Assembly: GCA_964036195.1 (NCBI GenBank)
Contig: OZ038456.1
Coordinates: 14,880,001 to 14,944,000, forward strand
Origin: Sphaerolaimus hirsutus
Lineage: Eukaryota > Nematoda > Chromadorea > Monhysterida > Sphaerolaimidae
DNA: 64,000 nucleotides
Direction: 5' to 3'
Translations under genes and position numbers: made by a program
Shown here: in pieces, positions 1-13,019 of the stretch
Layout: the number at the start of each line of letters is the position of its first letter
Position numbering within the stretch: the stretch's first letter is position 1
Notes under the pieces: generated by a model
Told to the model about the DNA's origin: nothing
Seen by the model: the letters and a program-made list of their open reading frames with translations, nothing else
Databases searched by the model: none

Positions 1-327
1 CCCCCCAAATTGAGTGTACAGAGAACGTACATGACAAAACTGCGGTTTGTGATTCGGGCAATGCAAAACACACGTTAAAAACAATGAATTGTTACGTTAG
101 AACAGTGTTACACACTTATATAAGTCAATAGACTCTTATATATAGCGGTTATTGATGCATTTTTCTACGTCTGCGTACGTTACAGACGACAATTTAGTAC
201 TGGAATTTCAAAAAATTTCTGGCGAAATAATAAGCCCCCCCTCGAAATACCCCCCCTCGTTTAACCCCCCTCAAAATTCTCACTCTGAAACAATCACCCC
301 CGGGGGGTATTTCGAGGAAATACGGTA
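1..327. mobile_element. TA-target inverted-repeat element (CCGTATT family), left end cut by window
   Basis: Ends with TATTTCGAGGAAATACGGTA. The interior ACGTCTGCGTACGTTACAG and CACGTTAAAAACAATG segments recur in the other family copies, showing a roughly 440-bp non-autonomous element. G- or C-runs beside the ends are part of the family. Confidence 0.75.
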
Positions 328-1081
328 CATAATATTTTCGGAATCAACCGTTTGTCGGTGTTATGCGTACAAAAGCAAGAGAGAAAACAGCACAAGTATT
401 CTATTAAAACATCCCAGAAAGAAACAGTTACCTACATAACAAAATGAGCTTGCGCAGCCACTTCTTTCAAATTTATTATTTTAAAACGTGTTTATTAAAC
501 TTACCCTCAATAGAAGAGCACCTCTAATAAATATAACGGCAAGTTTTTGCTAGTTTTGGCACCCACGAAAACTATAGAACGGCAGTCTCCAATAGAACGA
601 CAGTCTTCAATAAAACGGCAGGTAGATATTTCGTTGGAAGAGTGCCAAAACGCAGAAATATTTAAAATGCATGGCGCGAACGTTCAAGGCATTCGCATTG
701 ACAATAAACTAAAAATTGATGCTCCGATATTGAAATGTTGCTCAAATTTCATAAAAACGACGACTGTGTTCAAATGCATGAAAAATGGGTGAAAAAATAG
801 AACGGCAGTCTCCAATACAACGGCAGGTAAAAGTTTACGAAAAATAAACGGCGCACATACATAAGAAGAAATACGGTTTCCTGAACACTTGATCAACTAA
901 AATATTTTATCATTAATCGTTCCTGCAAGAGAACAAAGTTGGGCTTTTTGAATCTCGTCCCCATAAAAAATGGAAAAAAATCGAATTCACTACTCGTACT
1001 CGCGTTGTTTTATTCAAATATTCCAGGATTTTTTCGGTTTCTTTGAAGAGATACAAATAGAATTACCTAAACAAATACATG

Positions 1082-1277
1082 CGTATACTCGACGAACAGG
1101 ACACCTAGTATGAAAACCTACCGTAATTTAATGACTAAAATCTTGTGATAAATTTCGTAATTAATTTTTCCACAGTAGAAACTAAATATTATGATGAAAA
1201 ACTGTATAATTTGTGGTTCATTATTCAGATGGGTTATGGTAGGTTTTCATACTAAGTGTGATGTCCGCCGCGTATAC
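1082..1277. mobile_element. TATACTCGGCGGAC-ended element
   Basis: Starts GTATACTCGACGAACAGGAC and ends GATGTCCGCCGCGTATACTC; inner GAAAACCTACCGTAATTTAA and its inverse. Confidence 0.65.
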
Positions 1278-1674
1278 TCATGTATAAATAAAAACATGCG
1301 TAAAATAGTACCAGAAACATTCCATTTGGTGTTAGGCATTACAAATTCGATTTTTGTCTAAGTTAGAAATTGTGTGCGTGATTGACCTTATACTGAGAGC
1401 AAATATTTACGATGCTGTTTCAGAAAACAAACGCATGGGTATGTATACTCGGCGGACTGCAAAGTATGCGCCGAAAATTACTTATGTCTTAATTGAGAAC
1501 GCGTGAGAGGAGACTTATGCACGCACTTCACAAAAAGAAAACTATATTAAAATGAAAAAGGCGGAGTCGAGTGCAACCGCCTTTTTGGCTTTAAAATATT
1601 TTTTTGGTGAAAGTGCGTGCATAAGTATCACGTAAGACAGGAGTCCAGTTCGGATGTCAACTGTGCTGTCCGCG

Positions 1675-1845
1675 GAGTAGTGATGTAAAAGCGCCATGGC
1701 GCTTTTGGCGCTTGGCGCTAGTTTTGACTGGCGCCAGGAACAAAATGCTTGGCGCTGGCGCTTGGCGCTAGCGCGAAACAAAAAAGCGCCATGGCGTTTG
1801 GCGCCATTTTGCTCTGGCACCATTGGAGCTTGGCGCTAGAGGTGA
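1675..1845. mobile_element. GGCGCC-palindrome element
   Basis: Left end TAGTGATGTAAAAGCGCC, then tandem GGCGCTTGGCGC and GCGCCATGGCGC units. Right end is degenerate. Open frames through it are artefacts of the repeat. Confidence 0.7.
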
Positions 1846-2184
1846 GGCCAGACCACTTCAAATGCTAGTCACTTTAAATGCTGCCAAAAAGCTCACTTCA
1901 AATGCTCTAAGGCATCACTTCACATGACAACTACCTACACTTAGTATTTATGCCACCATTAAATCATCTCATGCTTGCTCATCTAATACGGCACTAAAAT
2001 GGATTTCATGAGCATTAAACATGAATAGAGAAGTGAAATAAGAAGTGAATAGAATTTTTATATTTTTAAGCATTTTCTTGTCACTTGCCAGTTGCCATTT
2101 GTTTTTTGTTTTTACTTCTCAATTCACTTCTCATTCCACTTCTAGCACAGTAGCATTTGAAATAATGCACTACAGTATTCGAAG

Positions 2185-3113
2185 TAGGGTGTCAAAAAAA
2201 ATTTTTTACGCAAAACGGAAAACGTAAAGGTAAAAAAATTTTACTTCATGGAAAACGGAAAACGGAAAGGTAAAAAAAATTATTGGCTGGAAAACAGAAA
2301 ACGGAAAGGTAAAAAAACTTCACTCAGCGGAAAAGGGAAAACAGAAAGGTAAAAAAAATTATCAGCCAGAAAACGGAAAACAGAAAAATGAAATGCCGGA
2401 AAATGGAAAATGGAAAGTGAAATTTTCACAGAAATGGAAAAAATAAAGTGAAATTTGCATGGACATGGACAAATTTGCAGGAGAAAAACCTGCATGCAAG
2501 TTTGCCTGTTTGGCTTTGATTGTGGTAGCGATACATTCTGCAACTATAAATCATGCCAGTAACATCACTTGTAGTTCAAGCTTAACTGAACCAACAAAAA
2601 ATCATCAAAAGGTAGCAAAAGTACACTACAACAACAATAAGTATTTAGCAAATGTGAACTTTGATGTAACTGAACAGTAAAAAGTATACTCAGCAGACTT
2701 CAAAGTATGTGTCCAAAATTACGTTGTGTTTTTTACAGATTTCGATACAGATAAAAATTATGAATGACACAAGAACCTGGTAGTTAAAAACACCATAGTG
2801 AAAAAAGATAAATACAGATTGGAAAAATAATGGAAAAATGCAAGAAAACTGAAAATCGAGCCAGAAAATGGAAAAATGGCCTGGAAAAATGGAAACAGAA
2901 AGGTAAAAATTTTTCAGCCGGAAAACGAAAAAATGGGCCGGAAAAAAGGAAATGGAAAGGTAAAAAAATTTCAGCTGTCGGAAAATGGAAAACGGAAAGG
3001 TAAAAAATTTTCAGCTGCCGGAAAACGGAAAGGTAAAAAATTTTCAGCTGCCGGAAAATGGAAAGGTAAAAAATTTTCCTGCAGAAAAGCGGAAACGGAA
3101 ATTTGACACCCTA
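2185..3113. mobile_element. hAT-like element with 8-bp target duplication
   Basis: Bounded by TAGGGTGTCAAA and TTTGACACCCTA and flanked on both sides by the same 8 bases, ATTCGAAG. The interior is mostly degenerate GGAAAACGGAAAGG/GTAAAAAATTTTCAG repeats around a short unique core at about 2490-2700. Termini and duplication length fit hAT elements; no transposase is present. Confidence 0.85.
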
Positions 3114-3489
3114 ATTCGAAGTGATCTTTTTGGCAGCATGTGGAATGACTAGCATTTGAAATGATACACCCCCCTAGGGGTCGGAAAAGCGCCATGGCAC
3201 TTTTGGCGCTTGGCGCCAAAGTTCTGGCGCTTTTACATCGCTACCGTGGAGTGGGAGAGTCACTGTGGCTCTGCACATTTAATCAGTTTATGGCCTGAAT
3301 TCGCAAAACCGATAAATCTGCTTTAAACACGTCTGAGTTTACCAGAATGAATCATTTTCGATCTTTGTCAGCAGTAGTTTGCGAACTCCTCATTCCGGTA
3401 AACTCAAATCCGTTCAAAGCTTATGTGTCAGCTTTGGAAATTTCTGGTGTTCGTGAGATCATTTATAGACATAAGTACTTTATAATACT

Positions 3490-3939
3490 TACGTATTTCC
3501 TCGAAATACCCCCCGGGGGGTGATTGTTTCATAGTGGTCCCGAGAAGGGGGGGGGGTTAAACGAGGGGTGGGGGGTATTTCGAGGGGGGGTATTATTTCA
3601 CAAGAATTTTTTTAAAATCCCAGTACGAAATTGTCGTCTGAAACGTACGCAGACGTCGAAAAATACAACAAAAACCGCTATTTATAAGGTTATGTAGACT
3701 AATATTAGTACGTAGATGGTATAAACACTGTTCTGACGTGATTCCGACATTGTTTTAACGTGTGTTCTGCACTACGCAGAACACAAACTGCAGTATTTGG
3801 CATGTACGTACTCTTCACACTCAATCGGGGGGGGGGGGATTTCGAGGGGGGGTGATTGTTTCATAGTGGTCTCGAGAGGGGGGGAGGTCAAACGAGGGGG
3901 GGATTTCGAGGGGGGGGGGTATTTCGAGGAAATACGGTA
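3490..3939. mobile_element. CCGTATT family element
   Basis: Starts ACGTATTTCCTCGAAATACC and ends ATTTCGAGGAAATACGGTA, with the family interior ACGTACGCAGACGTCG and CGTGTGTTCTGC. Confidence 0.8.
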
Positions 3940-4039
3940 TTTACATGATTTTGATGTTTTTCGAGGAACTACCTAGGTAATTCCCTCTGTTTTTCCAGGA
4001 TTTTTTGTTTTAATTTCAATGGTTTTCGTTCTTGATGCG

Positions 4040-4880
4040 CTTAAATACCATTATTAATTGCTTCACTTGCACATTGAAATGTAGAATGCATATTCAAACT
4101 TCAGATTGTCCCCAGAGATGTTTCCCATTCCGAAATCGTAAAACCAAAAAATAAATAACCAAGAAATAGGTACATACAAAATTTAGATACTGAAAAAGCT
4201 ACGAAGATGGAATTGCAGTGAATATTGTGAATATAGCAGTGCTTTTATCAAAATTCAAGTCATGAAAAAGTGATCAGTCATGAATTGTGATAGCAAAATC
4301 GAATGTCGCTCTAAAGTCTAATGATGTATTATTTGGCAGCACAAAAGTAAGCGTGGATAAAAAATACATTAATATAAGTGCAAATGTGCAGAATGCCTAG
4401 TTTCCATTTGTAACGCCCTCATTTACTTATAGCTTTTTAAAAAAGTTGCTGAAAAGTGCCTCAATTCTGTATAAAACTGGGTCGGTTTACGCTTAGTAAT
4501 ACGGTACTCGATTTCTTGTCGATTTGCACAGACAAAATGGTGTACCATCTTCCATCAAAAGGTTTATAAAAATATAAATTTGAAGTCTGGGTGAATATAG
4601 AATGCCGCGCACTTTCGATCAAATTTTGACGTGTAGGTCGATTTTTTACTGATACCGGTACCGGACTGACAGGGTACCGGTGTTTTCCGACCTCAAAGAC
4701 CCTGAATACTGAAAATATTTCCCTCGCTTAGCGCGGAATAATAACCCCTCTATTTTTTAGCCCCCCGTAACTAAAGCTTTTGCTGTCGAAATAATAAACT
4801 GGAGGTATTTCGATGAGATACGGTATATCCACAGATTAATAAACTCGTTTCAAACTTCTTTCTTGCTACCGTGCCCGTAA
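4040..4880. other. No gene or clear repeat recognised
   Basis: AT-rich sequence between repeat copies. No open frame with splice support and no paired inverted ends were seen apart from a small CCGTATT remnant near 4800-4834. Confidence 0.5.
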
Positions 4881-5389
4881 TGCATAAGAACTTCAACAGG
4901 TTTGACACTTCATATACCGTATTACCTCGAAATATCCCCAGGGGGTTTATTATTTCGCCAGCAAATTGTCAGGGGGGTAATTCGAGGGAGGTTTATTCAA
5001 GGGGAATGGGGTTTATTCAAGGTAATACGGTACTTAGTTTAGCCCAAATCAACGTTTAATTGACCTGCCTTCAATACGGTCTACACCGTTCAAAATTGCC
5101 CCATTCGATAAAGCGCCAGGGCGCCAACCCTCAAATAGCGCCACAACCCCCCACCGGGATATTTATTTACAAGAAGCCTAGAGCATCACATTTATACAAA
5201 GTGCTTAGTGCCTTCTCACTAGCAGCGGCCGCACTTCCCACTTCCCATTGCCCGCGCAGTCGCATATCCCCCGCTTACTATACTCATGATTTTTCCCCCG
5301 GGGCGGCGTGTGATTGCCAACCGAATCTAGAGGCGGGCGCAGTTCCTGCATTGGCGGGGAAGGTGTAGGTTTTGTAGACAGGGTTGGTT

Positions 5390-6190
5390 TTAGTAAAATT
5401 CGTTTTACTAAAATTGTAGTGAAATTGTATAAAATTGTATTTTATTTTTATTCTTCAATTTTCCATTTTATTTTTATGTTATTCTTCAATTTTCCGTTTT
5501 ATTGTAATTTTATTATTATTATTTTAGATCGTTACCAGAATTGGTTTTTGTAAAATTCTTTTTACTAAAATTGTAGTAAAATTGTATAAAAATTGTACTT
5601 TTTTAAATTTTATTCTTCAAGATTTCATTTTTATTTTTATTTTATTCTTCAATTTTCCATTTTATTTTTATTCCATTTTTAATTTTTTACTGAGATTTTG
5701 ACAACCTTGGTTGTAGCTACTGTCACTGTGTTGGCGCGTGCTTTGCAGGGGAATATTATTTTTAATTTACATCAATTACGGGAAAATCAAGAAGAAACAG
5801 AAAACATGATGCTCTCTTGACCATGGCATATGTAGGTAAAATAAAGCAATTGCACAATATGCTTGAAGATGATCATAAATTATTTAATGAAATTATATAA
5901 TCATGTGGAAGTGACTACAGTTTCTCTAAAATATCATAAATTCATGTATTTCTTGATTCACTATTAGCAACAGGAAATATTACTTTTTATTGAGCAGATT
6001 ATTCTACAGTTGCTAATAAAAGTAAATGCAAATCCTGTGTTTTGCCAGCAAGGTTGATTTTCTGAAACATTGCACTTTAAAAATTTGATGTTGGGTTTTG
6101 CACCACATTTTAAACAACTTTGTATATTGCAAATTAGAGCTGACTTGAAATGTTTCAAATGCCCAGTCAATTGACTTTTAAGTTTCACAT
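5390..6190. other. AT-rich stretch with diverged tandem TTTTATTTTTATT units
   Basis: At 5400-5700 the phrase TAAAATTGTAGTAAAATTG and TTCTTCAATTTTCCATTTTA recur, indicating an old local duplication. Nothing coding is seen up to 6190. Confidence 0.5.
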
Positions 6191-6572
6191 ACCTAGCTAG
6201 AATGGCAAGCAGGTGAGTGTGGAATTTTCCACTTTCAAAAACCACCTCCCACTACTCCCCACAGCCCTTTTTCCACTTCAAAAATAAACAACAACAACAG
6301 CAACAAAAAAAAACACACTTTTCCGCCGCCGCAGTTCAGTTGCATTCAGCCGCATATGCAGCGGACGCGGCGCATCATATCAACTGTGAAGCACAAAACA
6401 CCATAATTTACAAGTCGCGGCCCGCTGTGCATTGCAAAGTGGCTGCAAGCAGTGCTTTAGTACTTTCAATGTAATTTGGCTGTAATGTGCTTCTTGCTGT
6501 TTACTGCGTGGATTTTTGCAAAGTTGGGCTGTTTGGCGAGGAGATTTGCACCTGCCTAAGTGGATTGAATTT

Positions 6573-6833
6573 TGTCAGGGGGCAATTCCAGGCGCTGGAA
6601 AATGTTCTGGAAAATGTCAAATGTCAAGCAAAGTGTCAAGTGTCGACTCGTCGAGCAAAGTGTCAAGTGTCAAGCAAAGTGTCACAAGAGATGGAAAATG
6701 TCATGAAAAATGTCAAACGGTCGGTAAAAAGATGAGAAAATTTTACATTTTACATGACTTTTGGCAATTTGAATGACGACATTCGACTTTTTACAGGGCA
6801 TTTTACAGGGTCTGGGTCTGGGAGTGGCACCTG
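6573..6833 (-). mobile_element. Family A element in minus orientation
   Basis: Read on the minus strand it begins CAG|GTGCCACTCCCAGACC and ends GGAATTGCCCCCTG. The last dinucleotide is TG, not AG, so this copy lacks a functional acceptor at its end. The interior holds repeated AAGTGTCAAG units. Confidence 0.6.
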
Positions 6834-8310
6834 CTTTGCCTTTCAGAGGATTCTTTATTCCACTGGTTATTTTGTTATTTATGTTTTGAATATTATTATC
6901 CCACTTAAAAGCATTTTACACTCAATTTCATCTTTCCCTAATACCCTGAAGCATTTCTCGAATTGCTTTGTCTGCGCATGTAAGCAATAAGTATTTATTT
7001 TCTTAAACTACACTGACAGTTACTAAGCAGCTTTTGCCTTTTAGTCTGAGTTCATTAACTATTTTTCCATTGTCTGTCTGTCCACTGACAACATTGTGTG
7101 TGTGCATTTCTGGTTGCGAGTGAAATCGGCCTTTGTTGAGTGCCCTTGGCAGTTTTCACAACTTTGTGATATTTGCAACCTTAATGTTCGACTCTCTGTG
7201 TATTTGCATTTGAACTTTTGGATGGTTGCCATTTTTATTTCAAAAATCATTTTATTTTGGCGTTTGTTATGTTAGCAGTTTTGGCAGGTGGTAAAAATTA
7301 GTAAAAATTTGGAAGTGTGATTGCAAGATTGAACACACACACACATATTGGGCACCCGCATCTGATGTTGGAATTAATTTCCCATTTTGAGAAAGTTCAA
7401 TTTATTAAAGGTGCCTGATGTCTGCAGAAGCTCACTTGGTAAACTGTAAATATGGGAAGCCATTTTAAAAATAACGGTATCATGTTATGACATTCTTTTG
7501 AATTCCTTGTTCCAAGCGCAAGTTCTGAGTTCTGAACTACTGAAAAATGACAGAATTGTTTTCAGTTTCCTTAAATCTCCAGGTAGGATGTGTGTACTGA
7601 GTGAGCTTGCACAAACAATGAACCTTTATCAACATTGATTTTAGAATGTAGTTAGCTGTTAAATGCACCTATAAGTGAAATGAACCACCACCCACAAGCA
7701 TAAACATCCATCACCATGATGCCGAAAAGTGGCCAGCAGTTTTTGTGCCATCAGAAAAACCATCTCATGGATGAAAATGATGCTTTTATGGTGTGCACAG
7801 ATGCAGAACATCAAGTGCACTGTGCATATACCGTACTTGAATTGACCCCACGAAATACTCCCAGGACTGAGCGAACTGAGGAAAGAATACCACCTTGAAA
7901 TACCCCCGTCTTGAATCATGTACGTACATCTTCTGTTTACGTGGTTTGTGACCATGTATCGTATTTGTCTGTGTAACTTTTCCCTTGAATTCGCCCCCTT
8001 GCATGATCCCCTACTGTTAGATCAGTGTGGAAGAATGATTCCCCCCTTGAATAATCCTTCACGTTGGATGGGTAATTCCTTCCCTTGAATAGCTCCCTGT
8101 CCCTCTCAAAAAATCTGACAAAAATAATTCCCCTGGGGAATTATTCAAGCAAATACGGTATGGATGGTTGCGTCCAGATTAGCTTCGCTGTGTTATTCAC
8201 AAAAAGCACTCCACCTGTGGATGGATATAAATGTGGGTCTCACAGACACAGGTGTTTTTTATTCCAATGGAATATGTTAGATTTCATTGTTAACTCTGTG
8301 GTCAGTTGAC

Positions 8311-8756
8311 TACCGTATTTTCTCGAAATACCCCCGGGGGGTGATTGTTGCAGAGTGAGAATTTTGTGGGGGGGGGGGGTTTAACGAGGGAGGGGGGGTA
8401 TTTCGAGGGGGTCTTATTATTTCGCCGGAAATATTTTGAAATTCCAGTACTAAATTGTCGTCTGTAACGTACGCAGACGTAGAAAAATGCAACAATAACC
8501 GCTATATATAAGAGTCTATTGAGTTTTATAAGTGTGTAACAATGTTCTAACGTAACAATTCATTGTTTTTAACGTGTGTTTTGCATTGCCCGACTCACAT
8601 ACCGCAGTTTTGTCATGTAAATACGTTCACTGTACACTCAATCAGGGGGGGGGTATTTCGAGGGGGTGTGTAATCATTTCATAGTGTCCATTCTGAGGGG
8701 GGGGGGGTTTCGAGACGGGGGATATTTCGAGGGGGGGTTTTCGAGGAAATACGGTA
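8311..8756. mobile_element. CCGTATT family element
   Basis: Starts TACCGTATTTTCTCGAAATA and ends TCGAGGAAATACGGTA; interior GTAACGTACGCAGACGTAG matches other copies. Confidence 0.85.
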
Positions 8757-9217
8757 TACATTGCGCGTGCACACACTAGTTTACTGCCAGATCTTGGTAA
8801 ACTCATAAATCGGTTTTGAACGCATTTGAGTTTACTGAATTTAGTTATTCGTAATCCCAGTCGACAACAACTCAATTGATTTTATCTGACGGAAATCTCT
8901 GAAATGTTGAACAAGCCCTAATATTTACAAATTCGAGCAGAGTTTTGTTGTTGCAAGTTGTTTCTGGCACGCTGCCAGCTGTGCCTCTTCTTGGAGTGTG
9001 CCTATTATTTATTACATCACGTTTAAAAAGCCAAAATTGCAGCTATATCGCGGGTCCCTCTTATTGCAGTGTATGCTTACAATTGGAGGTAATACGGAAT
9101 GTCACAATAAACATAACAAAGTTCACTGAAATCAAATGCCATAAAATATCCATAAGATAACTTCTGATTAACTGTTACAAACAAAGTTTGGCCACTAGGA
9201 CTGCGTGCCTGCCAGGT

Positions 9218-9622
9218 GCCAGCCACTCCCAGATACTGTAAAAAACCCATAAAGTGTAAAGACCCAGTAAAATGTCATGTGTCATGTAAAATACCCTGTA
9301 AAATGTCATGTGTCGTGTAAAAGACCCTGTGAAGTGTCAAATGTCATGCAAAATACCTTGTAAAGTATCATGTGTATCGAAATGTCATTTTATCGTGTTT
9401 AAATTTAATGTTTTTGTATCCAAATCTTAGCTTTTGACATAAAATTTGGATACGATACTATAAGTTTTGGATACACACGACACTTTACAAGGTCTTTTAC
9501 ATGACATTTGACACTTTACAGTATATTTTACATGACACATGACATTTTACACGGTCTTTTACACTGTACAGGGTTTTTTCACTTTACAGGGTATTTTACA
9601 GGGCCTGGGAGTGCCCCCAGGC
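9218..9622 (+). mobile_element. Family A element with intact GT and AG ends, non-coding context
   Basis: Flanked left by TGCCAG, starts GTGCCAGCCACTCCCAGA and ends ACAGGGCCTGGGAGTGCC then CCCAG. Its centre carries a TGTATC...GGATACA palindrome of the kind also seen in the family B copy at 30150. It abuts a GGCGCC-type element on the right. No exon is seen on either side. Confidence 0.75.
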
Positions 9623-11095
9623 CCCAATGGCGCCACAGAAAAGGGGCGCCAAGCGCCAATGGCGTGGGGTCATGGCGCGGCGCTCTTTTAACGGCCTCAA
9701 ATGGCACCAGTGACGTAACGCCACTCCATCATTAATTGTAGGCTGCAGGTGTGTGTCTCTATGTATGCCACTATTTCAAGAATTACGGTATTTATTTATA
9801 AATTTCACATCAATTTAAATGACGTGTCTATTGAGAAACTATCAAAGAAGATGCATAGATCATTTTCGCTTTGCACGAGAAGCAAGAGTTTTAATGGAGT
9901 GTCATAAATCCGTGGGTTTGAGGACACCAACATTACATATTTACGGCACTGGTGGTGGATAGAGTTCTTAAATGGACATTTTAAAAGTACTTCCGAAGTG
10001 AAAGAAATTTTTATTTTGAGCTGTTTGATTCATGAAAGAAAGTAAAATATATTCTCGGGAAATATACAAAAGTTTGCTGACAACTATGGCCGTCCATTTT
10101 CACACCATTTATTTTATCTGTGCCTTTTGACCATTTTACATGCACCATTTTAGGATGCACCATTTTACATGGCGTAATTATAATGTTAATGTGATATTTA
10201 CATTCACTAGTTTTTTGTAGACATAAGTAATTAGAACATAGATCACGTCCGCTCAAAAAGCGAACGAATTTTGCAATATTTAGCAATTTGCAAATTTAGC
10301 AATCCATCAAATTTCAGAATCAGACTGGATGCTGTTTTATTTTACTCAATGCACTCGAAGGCGCCATGCAATCATTTTCATTCATTTTTATTCCGTGACA
10401 CTTTACTGTAATTGCAACTTTAGCGCAGCTTTTCGTGGACAAAGATATACTCGGCGGACATCACACTTAGTATGTAAACCTACCATAATTCATCTGAATA
10501 ATGAATCAAAAGTTATACAGTTTATTTATCATAATATTTCGTTTTTACTATGGAATAATTGATTACGAAATTTATCACAAGATTTTATTCATTGAATTAT
10601 GGTAGGATCCTGTTCAACGTATGCGCTCCACTCGGTATAGCTAAAATATTGTGTATCGTTTCCCTTTGTTTTGCAACTAGGACTCTTTTGTTGTTTCAAA
10701 TACAGAAAATATAAACCGTTTAGTATCCTATTTATATCCCTCATTCGCCGATATGAAACTGCAGTACTTTTCAAGGAAATACTTCCGTTCTTTTGTAAGA
10801 TTTTGTCACATTTTCTACTTAATAATTTTCACAGGGTAAAATTTTGTTCGCACGATACTTTTTCAAATATGGAATTTTAATGATAGAGACAGTTTTTGAA
10901 TGTGCTCGGAGAGTGTTTTGTTCAAAACTTTGGGAAAACAACTTTAATTTTGAGACGTTAATTACTCTGTGTTTACATAAAATATGTAACACACAATTTA
11001 CTTTTTTTTAAATATTGAGACGTAAATTACCTAGGTACATAAAATATGTATCACACAATTGACTTTTTTATTTAATAATCTCTAATCTCTAAATA

Positions 11096-11480
11096 TACCG
11101 TATTTCCTCGAAATACCCCCGGGGGGTTTATTTTTTCAGAGTGAGAATTTTGAGGGGGGGTTAAACGAGGGGGGGGTATTTCGAGGGGGGATTATTATTT
11201 CGCCAGAAATTTTTTGAAATCCCAGTACTAAAATGTCGTCTGAAACGTACGCAGACGTCGAAAAATGCAACAAAAATCGCCATTTATAAGACTCTAAAGA
11301 CATTTATAAGTGTGTAGACGTACAAACACTGTTCTAACATAACAGAGTCATCGTTTTTAACGTGTATTCTGCATTGCCCGGATGACAAACCGCAGCCTTT
11401 GTCATTTACGTTCTCTATACACTAAATTTGGGGGGGGGGGTATTTCGAGGGGGGGGGGGGTATTTCGAGGAAATACGGTA
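11096..11480. mobile_element. CCGTATT family element
   Basis: Starts TACCGTATTTCCTCGAAATA and ends TTCGAGGAAATACGGTA; closely similar to the copy at 62683 through the interior. Confidence 0.87.
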
Positions 11481-11500
11481 GGTATTTATAGAAAGAGTGC

Positions 11501-11571
11501 AAAATTGGCGGGAATCGAACCCGCACCTCTCGTATAGAACACAAGTGCTCTAACCACTAGACTACAGAGGC
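11501..11571 (-). tRNA. tRNA-Arg(UCU)-like sequence, probable pseudo-tRNA
   Basis: On the minus strand it has an A box (TAGTCTAGTGG), an anticodon stem-loop CTTGT-GTTCTAT-ACGAG with anticodon TCT, and a perfect T arm (GCGGG-TTCGATT-CCCGC, B box GGTTCGATTCC). The acceptor strands (GCCTCTG and CAATTTT) do not pair, so it is probably a pseudogene or the head of a SINE. It begins 20 bp after a CCGTATT element. Confidence 0.55.
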
Positions 11572-12162
11572 GGCTGGGCTCATCACTATTAGGGGCTGAC
11601 ATGCTGCGTCGGCAATGCCCTTAACATTATATTTTTTATGAGACCCAATGCTGACAAAAAATTAAAACATCCTTGAATCAATTCCGCAAGTGGTAAGAAC
11701 AGCGATCTGTGAATGCTATGTGAAGTCATTTGAAGTTAGGTAAAATACAAAATACAAGTAAATTGAAAAAATACCAAGTAAATTTGTTAATCTAGGTACC
11801 TTTTAGTTTTAATTTTACATGTCTGTTAACCTAACACTTATAACTTTTACACCACTTGTCAGCTTGCTGTATTGGCTTGACATAATGATCGTTGTCTATC
11901 AAATTATTATTTATTTCTTTTTATAAAAATATATAAATGTCATTTTCTTCCCCACTTACAATAATTAATTATCATGTGACGCTATATTATTTGTGTTTTG
12001 TGTCAATTTTCAACCAATTTCGTTTCTACATAATTTGTTTTCAAAATTAAGTGATTTGATAGACGATTTTTTGAGAAAATGGAGGGACATTAAGATGACT
12101 TACCCCTAAACTTCTAAGTCGAGTATTCTCCCGTAGGACAATGGCACTGCAGTCACAAACTA

Positions 12163-12476
12163 CCGTAAATTTTTGAATAGTTCACCGCCATGAATAGCCC
12201 CCACTGAAATGATCTTCAGCCAACCGAGCAAATACATATTAACCCTCAAATAAAATTTAGTGTTTTGCACAGAAACTTTAGTACAGAAACAATATGGGCG
12301 CACCTATAAATTGTTATCTCCAAACAATTTTCAGATTGTCAAGTCACACACAAAATTGACAAATGCAGATGACAATCAATGCCACTTGGATATCTATCTG
12401 CTTCCTTGAAAAACTCCACAGTCAAAAAACTGGCGAAAAATTCACCCCCTGGGGGCTTATTCACGGATATACGGTA
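12163..12476. mobile_element. CCGTA-ended element, divergent copy
   Basis: Starts TACCGTAAATTTTTGAATAG and ends CTTATTCACGGATATACGGTA less one base; shorter and different inside from the standard copies. Confidence 0.6.
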
Positions 12477-13019
12477 AAGAAAATTTAAATACCTACATAA
12501 GTATACACGCATAAGGCATAATACCTATTTTATTTAGGATGTTTTACCCACTTTGCGCGCATGAAAATAAGCTAAACGCGAGTACAATAAAAACATGAAA
12601 AGCGGCGGCGCGCACTTCATTTTCGCTACTCGGGATGGAAAAATTCCAATTGAAAATACATTCTGATCAAAATGGCGCCAGCCCCATTTGTCAGGATTTT
12701 TGTTTCAGAAAGTGCCAAAAAATTCGGTTGGAGGTAGTTTTCTAGCTAGGTAGGTATATTCGGCGAACCGCAAAGTATTTGACCAAAATTACTTATGTCT
12801 TAATCGATAGCGCGCGAGCGGGACGCATGCATGTATGAATTTTCACAAATTTTACAATAGTTACAGTAATTCAAAACGAAAAAAGCGGAGTCGCGTACAA
12901 TCGACAAACGTTTTTCCTGAATCGTTTTTTCTGAAACATTTTTTCAATTAGCGATGACGTCACGATGGAGTGTTTCCTTCAGAAAAATGCATAGCATGCA
13001 GTCCGCCGAGTATACCTAA

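Noticed and set aside
2876..3106. Lys/Gly-rich open frame (NGKRKGKKFSAAGK)
   Set aside because: It is the internal GGAAAGGTAAAAAATTTTCAG repeat of the hAT-like element, not a gene.
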